Shown one piece after another: positions 48,405-49,232 of a stretch of 49,232 bases of DNA. Below the pieces are notes generated by a model, which worked only from the letters and a program-made list of their open reading frames with translations, had not been told where the DNA came from and ran no database searches. Made by a program: the position numbers and the translations under genes. Position 1 is the stretch's first letter. Every line of letters begins with the position of its first letter. The stretch comes from Asticcacaulis sp. UBA2476 (GTDB lineage Bacteria > Pseudomonadota > Alphaproteobacteria > Caulobacterales > Caulobacteraceae): the NCBI GenBank assembly GCA_002342035.1, contig DDPE01000089.1:1-49232 (forward strand), given 5' to 3'.

Positions 48405-49232
48405 AATTTCTCATCTCTGCCGCCCTGACCGGCCTGCTCCTGTTGAGCGGCTGCGCCAACATGGCGCCCTCCAGCACCACCGGCTCGACTGACAGTGCGC
48501 CGCTGCGCAGCAGCAGCCGTGCGCCGACCTTGCCCACCGGCACGCTGTCGCCGATCCAGGCCCGCAACGCCGTCGCACGCGGGGGGGTCGCCCCCCTGTC
48601 GGCGCCGGCCGACCTGTGGGAACGCATCCGCCGCGGCTTTGCCATGCCCGACCTGGAAAGCGATCTGGTGCGCGACCGCGAGCAGTGGTACGCCACGCGG
48701 CCCGACTACATCTTCCGCATGACCGAGCGCTCGCGCAAATACCTGTTCCACATCGTCGAGGAACTGGAGCGCCGCAACATGCCGACCGAGCTGGCCCTGC
48801 TGCCCTTCATCGAGAGCGCATTCAACCCCCAGGCTGTCTCGCACGCCAAGGCCGCCGGCATGTGGCAGTTCATGCCGGCCACCGGCCGCGACTTCGACCT
48901 CAAGCAGAACATCTTCCGCGACGACCGCCGCGACGTGGTGGCCTCCACGCGCGCCGCGCTCGATTACCTGCAAAAGCTCTACAACATGTTCGGCGATTGG
49001 CATTTGGCATTGGCGGCCTACAACTGGGGCGAAGGCAGCGTGGGCCGGGCGCTGGCCCGCAACAAAGCACAAGGCAAACCGCTGACCTACAGCGACTTGA
49101 GCATGCCCAATGAAACCCGTTACTACGTGCCCAAGCTGCAGGCGGTCAAAAACATCATTGCCCAACCCGAAGCATTCAACACCCAGCTGCCCCTGATTCA
49201 GAACCACCCTTACTTCAAAAGTGTCCCCATTG
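48401..49232 (+). CDS. mltD: Membrane-bound lytic transglycosylase MltD, 3' end cut off by window edge
   Basis: The frame is open from ATG 48401 to the window end (about 277 codons). The N-terminus MKFLISAALTGLLLLSGC is a lipoprotein signal with Cys18. From about residue 130 comes the SLT domain: LALLPFIESAFNPQAVSHAKAAG with the catalytic Glu, GMWQFMPATGRDF, and AYNWGEGSVGRAL, then YVPKLQAVKNII. MltD cleaves peptidoglycan glycan strands with anhydro-muramic acid formation. The C-terminal LysM repeats expected for MltD lie beyond the window. It overlaps gloB as ATGA. Part of the foreign segment; gloB-mltD is a Burkholderiales arrangement. Confidence 0.9.
   Translation, partial: MKFLISAALTGLLLLSGCANMAPSSTTGSTDSAPLRSSSRAPTLPTGTLSPIQARNAVARGGVAPLSAPADLWERIRRGFAMPDLESDLVRDREQWYATRPDYIFRMTERSRKYLFHIVEELERRNMPTELALLPFIESAFNPQAVSHAKAAGMWQFMPATGRDFDLKQNIFRDDRRDVVASTRAALDYLQKLYNMFGDWHLALAAYNWGEGSVGRALARNKAQGKPLTYSDLSMPNETRYYVPKLQAVKNIIAQPEAFNTQLPLIQNHPYFKSVPI

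Noticed and set aside
48203..49207. A 334-codon open frame antisense to gloB/mltD
   Set aside because: Both sense genes have complete motifs and overlap by ATGA; the antisense frame is a by-product of high G+C.
1..49232. CRISPR arrays, tRNA/rRNA genes, insertion sequences, prophage
   Set aside because: I looked in the intergenic gaps on both strands and saw no regularly spaced repeats, cloverleaf-like sequence with GGTTCRA loop and CCA-proximal stem, transposase, or integrase.

Overview
The left 47 kb reads as one continuous piece of an alphaproteobacterial chromosome, most likely Caulobacterales and close to Asticcacaulis or Caulobacter. The basis is the gene neighbourhood rlmH-rsfS-nadD, obgE, rpmA-rplU, the M2-family peptidase, the pseudaminic-acid genes related to Caulobacter flm genes, and moderate G+C (about 57-60% in rows I counted). 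The last 2.1 kb does not belong to the same genome. At 47070-47084 the sequence jumps in mid-codon from a GFA-family gene into a methyltransferase gene that is divergent to gloB and mltD, in the G+C-rich style of Burkholderiales. I read this as a chimeric join at a short microhomology.

Layout. 1-5000 (minus strand): a truncated exported glycine-rich protein, rlmH, rsfS, nadD, obgE, a GNAT acetyltransferase, rpmA and rplU. 5300-10300 (plus): a His-rich CobW-type metallochaperone GTPase with a WD40 protein, mtgA and a lipoprotein M2 peptidase. 10400-14900: an A+T-rich orphan gene, a 2-oxoglutarate oxygenase, a membrane-anchored trypsin-like protease and an OmpA-type lipoprotein. 14950-27840: a WecG-type glycosyltransferase followed by a complete pseudaminic acid pathway (pseB, pseC, pseI, pseF, pseG, pseH) with an acyl-chemistry cassette built into it. 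27890-34130: msrB, two small unknown genes, an aldehyde dehydrogenase behind a LacI-type operator, a DegT-type sugar aminotransferase and amtB. 34520-40490: gltD-gltB. 41040-45620 (minus): cysG, DUF2849, cysI, DUF934 and cysH, an assimilatory sulfate reduction operon. 45760-47080: small unknowns and the cut GFA gene. 47085 to end: foreign methyltransferase fragment, gloB and the start of mltD.

The most interesting region is 19435-27838. PseB, PseC, PseH, PseG, PseI and PseF would turn UDP-GlcNAc into CMP-pseudaminic acid. Within and beside these genes lie a dedicated 73-residue acyl carrier protein, two ketoacyl synthase III paralogues with intact Cys-His-Asn triads, an SDR reductase, an alpha/beta hydrolase, a Rieske oxygenase and a PhyH-type oxygenase. 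pseG and pseH are the last genes of the acyl operon and pseF the last of the ACP-PhyH operon, so acyl building and sugar building look co-expressed. My hypothesis is that the cassette makes a non-acetyl, probably 3-hydroxyacyl and further oxidised, group that is placed on an amine of pseudaminic acid. The sequence shows the genes and active sites; the product is inference.

I found no rRNA, tRNA, CRISPR array, insertion sequence or prophage.
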